Position numbers and translations under genes: made by a program. DNA of 25,471 nucleotides from an uncultured Acidimicrobiaceae bacterium. Lineage in GTDB: Bacteria > Actinomycetota > Acidimicrobiia > Acidimicrobiales > RAAP-2. Where the stretch lies: contig CALJTY010000016.1 of assembly GCA_937975915.1 (NCBI GenBank), positions 1 through 25,471 of the forward strand, given 5' to 3'. The notes beneath the pieces are model-generated. The model was not told the origin of the DNA and ran no database searches. It saw only the letters and a program-made list of their open reading frames with translations. Positions 22,404 to 25,471 of the stretch are shown in pieces. Within the stretch, counting starts at the first letter, position 1. Every line of letters begins with the position of its first letter.

Positions 22404-24884
22404 ATGGCACGTAAACCAAAATCAATACCAAGTAACGAACCAGCCGGCGAAGAAGTTGTTGGCTATATAGAGCCAATCGAGATCAACCTGGAAATGGAGC
22501 GCTCGTTCCTCGAGTACTCAATGTCAGTGATTGTTTCACGTGCGCTGCCAGACGCACGTGACGGACTCAAGCCCGTTCACCGTCGAATTTTGTATTCAAT
22601 GTTCGACCAAGGACTACGACCTGACCGTCCACACTCCAAGTGCGCAAGTGTTGTTGGAAACGTAATGGGTACATATCACCCACACGGCGACTCAGCTATC
22701 TATGACGCACTTGTTCGAATGGTTCAAGACTTCGCAATGCGCCACCCACTCATTAGTGGTCACGGTAATTTCGGGGGAACAGGACCAGACGAAGGCGCCG
22801 CAGCAATGCGTTATACCGAATGTCGGCTTGCTCCACTCGCACTTGAAATGCTCGACTCGATTGACGAAGACACTGTTGACTTCGAGCCGAACTACGACAA
22901 CTCAACACAGCAGCCAACCGTTCTTCCATCGCGCTTCCCAAACCTTCTGGTTAATGGATCGCAGGGAATTGCAGTTGGTATGGCGACAAAAATTCCACCA
23001 CACAACCTCGGTGAAGTCATCGACGCTACGTTGCACCTCTTAGCTAATCCAGAAGCAACGCCTGATGACTTAATGCAGTTTGTTAAGGGTCCAGACTTTC
23101 CAACAGGTGCCCAAATCCTTGGTCGCCAAGGCATTCTTGACGCGTACCGCACGGGTCGTGGGTCAGTCAAGATGCGTGCCGTTGCAGAAATTGAAGAAAC
23201 AAAGAATGACGTACGAATTGTTATTACTGAATTCCCATACGAAGTATCTGTTGAATCAATTGAAGAAAAGGTCTACGAACTTGTAAAGGCTGGAGAGCTT
23301 GACGGAATTTCCGCCATGCAAAACGACTCTGCAGGTCGTCAAGCGCGCCTCGTAATCAAGTTGAAGCGTGATGCCAACGCCAACGTTGTGCTTAACAAGC
23401 TCTACAAGAACACATCACTACAAACAACGTTCTCGGTAAACACCTTGGCGCTCGTAGACGGTGTTCCTCGTACGCTTAACTTGGCACAAGCGCTAACGCA
23501 CTACATTGCTCACCAGGTTGAGGTCATAACGCGTCGCACACAGTTCAGACTTCGCAAAGCTGAAGCTCGTGCACACATTGTTGAAGGTCTTATTAAGGCC
23601 ATTGACATGCTTGATGCTGTTATTAAGACCATTCGTGGATCTGATGACCGTGGAGCAGCCCGTACTTCTCTGATGGCCGCACCATTCTCGTTCTCCGAGG
23701 AACAGGCGAACCACATTTTGGACATGACGCTTTCACGCCTCACCAAGCTTGGTCGCAAAGAACTCGATGAAGAAATGGCCAAGTTGGCCGAAACCATCAA
23801 AGAGCTCCAGTCAATTCTTGCGAGCGACAAAAAGCTTCGCAAAGTTATCTCTGATGAAATGTCAACAATTCGAGACAAGTACGCCAATGATCGTGTTACT
23901 GAAATTGTTAACGACCCAGGTGAACTTGGCGTAGAAGACCTCATTAAGGACGAAGAGATTGTTATCACGATGACCCAAGCGGGTTACGTGAAGGCCGTTG
24001 CTTCGGACTCGTTCCGGGTGCAAGGTCGTGGCGGTCGTGGTGTCCAAGGAGCGAAGCTGAAAGACGAAGACTTCGTAGACCAGATTGTGTACACCACGTC
24101 ACACTCGTTCTTGTTGTTGTTCTCTAACCGTGGACGCGTGTTCCGTTTACGAGGTCACGAGATCCCTATGAAGGAACGTACGGCGAAGGGAACAGCAGTT
24201 GTTAACTTGCTCAACTTGCAGCCGAATGAATCAATTCAAGCGATTGTTTCAACACAAGACTTCCCCAAAGACAAGTTCCTCGTCTTCGCTACGGCTGATG
24301 GAATGGTCAAGAAGACAGCATTCAGTGAATACGACAAATCTCGTCGTGAGGGTTGGATTGCTATCAAACTCAAAGACGGCGACGAAGTAGTTCGTGTAAT
24401 TCCGACAACGGGTGCAGATGACCTCATGGTTGTTACGTATCGTGGAATGTCAATCAGGTTCAACGAAGAAGAAGTTCGTGAAGTTGGACGTGACTCACAA
24501 GGTGTTCGCGGCATCAAGCTCAAAGCAGATGACAAGGCAATTTCACTCGATGTTGTTCGAGATGATGCCGACCTCTTTGTCGTTACCGACACTGGATTTG
24601 GTAAGAGAGTTAAGACCGATCGCTTCAACCGTCAAGGTCGTGGCGGTCAAGGTGTTCGAGCAATCAAGCTAAGTGCTGCTCGCGGTTTTGTGGTTGCTGC
24701 CTTCATGGCAAACATCAACGATGAACTCTTGCTCGCTTCAAGTGGTGGAGTTCTTATTCGCACACCTGTGCGCGAAGTATCTTCACAGGGTCGAGACGCC
24801 ACCGGAGTTCGAGTTATGAACCTCGATGAAGGTCACACCGTTGCTACTGCTGCTGTTGTGCCGGCCGACGTAGAAGAGGCTTAA
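22404..24884 (+). CDS. gyrA: DNA gyrase subunit A
   Basis: DNA-cleaving subunit of gyrase, 826 aa. Seen: the winged-helix breakage domain with catalytic Tyr137 in AAAMRYTE, the quinolone region GTYHPHGDSAIYDALVRM with Ser97 and Asp101 in the wild-type positions (E. coli Ser83, Asp87), the coiled-coil tower, and a C-terminal beta-pinwheel with a GyrA-box variant QGRGGRG and later QGRGGQG repeats. AGGAG and GAGGAA lie within the 13-bp gap after gyrB. The stop shares TTAA with the stop of the convergent DsbA-family gene, leaving no room for a terminator between them. Confidence 0.98.
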   Translation: MARKPKSIPSNEPAGEEVVGYIEPIEINLEMERSFLEYSMSVIVSRALPDARDGLKPVHRRILYSMFDQGLRPDRPHSKCASVVGNVMGTYHPHGDSAIYDALVRMVQDFAMRHPLISGHGNFGGTGPDEGAAAMRYTECRLAPLALEMLDSIDEDTVDFEPNYDNSTQQPTVLPSRFPNLLVNGSQGIAVGMATKIPPHNLGEVIDATLHLLANPEATPDDLMQFVKGPDFPTGAQILGRQGILDAYRTGRGSVKMRAVAEIEETKNDVRIVITEFPYEVSVESIEEKVYELVKAGELDGISAMQNDSAGRQARLVIKLKRDANANVVLNKLYKNTSLQTTFSVNTLALVDGVPRTLNLAQALTHYIAHQVEVITRRTQFRLRKAEARAHIVEGLIKAIDMLDAVIKTIRGSDDRGAARTSLMAAPFSFSEEQANHILDMTLSRLTKLGRKELDEEMAKLAETIKELQSILASDKKLRKVISDEMSTIRDKYANDRVTEIVNDPGELGVEDLIKDEEIVITMTQAGYVKAVASDSFRVQGRGGRGVQGAKLKDEDFVDQIVYTTSHSFLLLFSNRGRVFRLRGHEIPMKERTAKGTAVVNLLNLQPNESIQAIVSTQDFPKDKFLVFATADGMVKKTAFSEYDKSRREGWIAIKLKDGDEVVRVIPTTGADDLMVVTYRGMSIRFNEEEVREVGRDSQGVRGIKLKADDKAISLDVVRDDADLFVVTDTGFGKRVKTDRFNRQGRGGQGVRAIKLSAARGFVVAAFMANINDELLLASSGGVLIRTPVREVSSQGRDATGVRVMNLDEGHTVATAAVVPADVEEA

Positions 24885-25471
24885 GCCACTTCACGTCGTG
24901 CCCACGCACGACGCAAAACACTAAGAATCTGCTCGGATCCCTGGGCGCCAACAACCATGAACTTGTTATCAAGAAGAAGTGATGGGACACCAGTAATTCC
25001 GAGTTCTTGTGCAGTTTCCTCATCGGCGCGTACTTCTTCTTCAAACAAAGAGTTGTTCCACAAATCCTCTGCCCCTTGCACACCAACGCTCCGTGCAATG
25101 TTTGTCAGTGTTGCTTGGTCGCTTATTGCTTCTCCATTACAGAAATACGCTTCAAATAGTCGCTCGCTCATCTCGTAAGCCAATCCCTGGCTGGCACTGA
25201 GAGCCATAAGTCGATGAGCGCTAAACGTGTTTCCAGGCCGCGCCTTGTCGAGGGCCCATTTCATGCCAAGTTTTGCCGCTTCATTGCTTAGGCGTAAGTT
25301 ACCTGCAATCGCCTCTTCGATGCTCATCCCATATTTTTTTGATAACAACTCTGCGAGCGTTAAGTCGTAGTTGCTATGAGAGCGAGGATCAAGTTCGAAG
25401 GCCCGGTGGCGAATAACAACTTGGTCGGCGTGTTCAAACTCGCTCAAAGCTCCTTGGAGTTGACGTGTGCC
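24881..25471 (-). CDS. DsbA-family oxidoreductase (FrnE/2-hydroxychromene isomerase-like), 5' end outside the window
   Basis: The frame stays open to the window edge, so this is the C-terminal 196 residues. The helical insert (NLRLSNEAAKLGMKW, NTFSAHRLMALSASQGL, LFEAYFCNGEAISD) and the end ELGITGVPSLLLDNKFMVVGAQGSEQILSVL, with the cis-proline loop GVPS, are typical of the FrnE-type DsbA thioredoxin fold. The usual CPWC-type active site would lie just beyond the edge: the first residues here (GTRQLQGAL) match what normally follows it. A TTG at 25447 is not the real start. It would be a cytoplasmic thiol-disulfide or related enzyme; substrate unknown. Confidence 0.88.
   Translation of the reverse strand, partial: GTRQLQGALSEFEHADQVVIRHRAFELDPRSHSNYDLTLAELLSKKYGMSIEEAIAGNLRLSNEAAKLGMKWALDKARPGNTFSAHRLMALSASQGLAYEMSERLFEAYFCNGEAISDQATLTNIARSVGVQGAEDLWNNSLFEEEVRADEETAQELGITGVPSLLLDNKFMVVGAQGSEQILSVLRRAWARREVA

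Noticed and set aside
22686..22720. Possible quinolone-resistance change in gyrA
   Set aside because: Ser97 and Asp101 correspond to the sensitive E. coli residues.

Overview
The window is the chromosomal replication-origin region of an actinomycete-type bacterium (Actinomycetota). The gene order matches the conserved actinobacterial origin neighbourhood known from Mycobacterium: cca(pcnA)-DUF6049-murJ ... trxB-trxA-cwlM / parB-parA-rsmG-jag-yidC-yidD-rnpA-rpmH / dnaA-dnaN-recF-dciA-gyrB-gyrA, with the ino1-PadR-DUF5318 group further left. The G+C content looks close to half by eye, low for the phylum. This, together with the RsmG and YidC sequence style, suggests a planktonic or low-GC lineage such as Acidimicrobiia; the class is an inference, the phylum is well supported.

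Region 1-2374: the start of panB (cut by the window edge) follows a DUF5318 zinc-ribbon gene on the minus strand. Divergent from it, a PadR regulator gene is followed by inositol-3-phosphate synthase. The PadR gene carries what looks like a palindromic repeat inserted in frame. A strong bidirectional terminator separates ino1 from the convergent cca gene and contains the cca stop codon.

Region 2372-10841: CCA-adding enzyme on the minus strand, then a plus-strand run: DUF6049 secreted/membrane protein, lipid II flippase MurJ, DegV, a two-helix membrane protein, thioredoxin reductase, thioredoxin, and a CwlM-like protein (two peptidoglycan-binding modules plus a degenerate amidase domain). The sigM-rsmA pair found here in Mycobacterium is absent; degV and the small membrane gene occupy its place.

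Region 10842-16005, minus strand, reading away from the origin: rpmH-rnpA-yidD-yidC-jag-rsmG-parA-parB (ribosomal protein L34, RNase P protein, membrane insertion, RNA-binding KhpB/Jag, 16S methylation, chromosome segregation). Three identical parS sites lie between rsmG and parA, and a cluster of DnaA boxes lies beyond parB.

Region 16006-24884: dnaA, then oriC (250 bp with tandem DnaA boxes, four DnaA-trio units and an AT-rich unwinding stretch in the textbook order), dnaN, recF, dciA, gyrB, gyrA, all plus strand. A DsbA-family oxidoreductase converges on gyrA and is cut by the right edge. I saw no tRNA, rRNA, CRISPR array, insertion sequence or prophage. No wholly new multi-gene system is evident. 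The unusual points are local: the element inside padR, key-residue losses in YidC, DnaA and the amidase domain, and a terminator-like hairpin inside rsmG.
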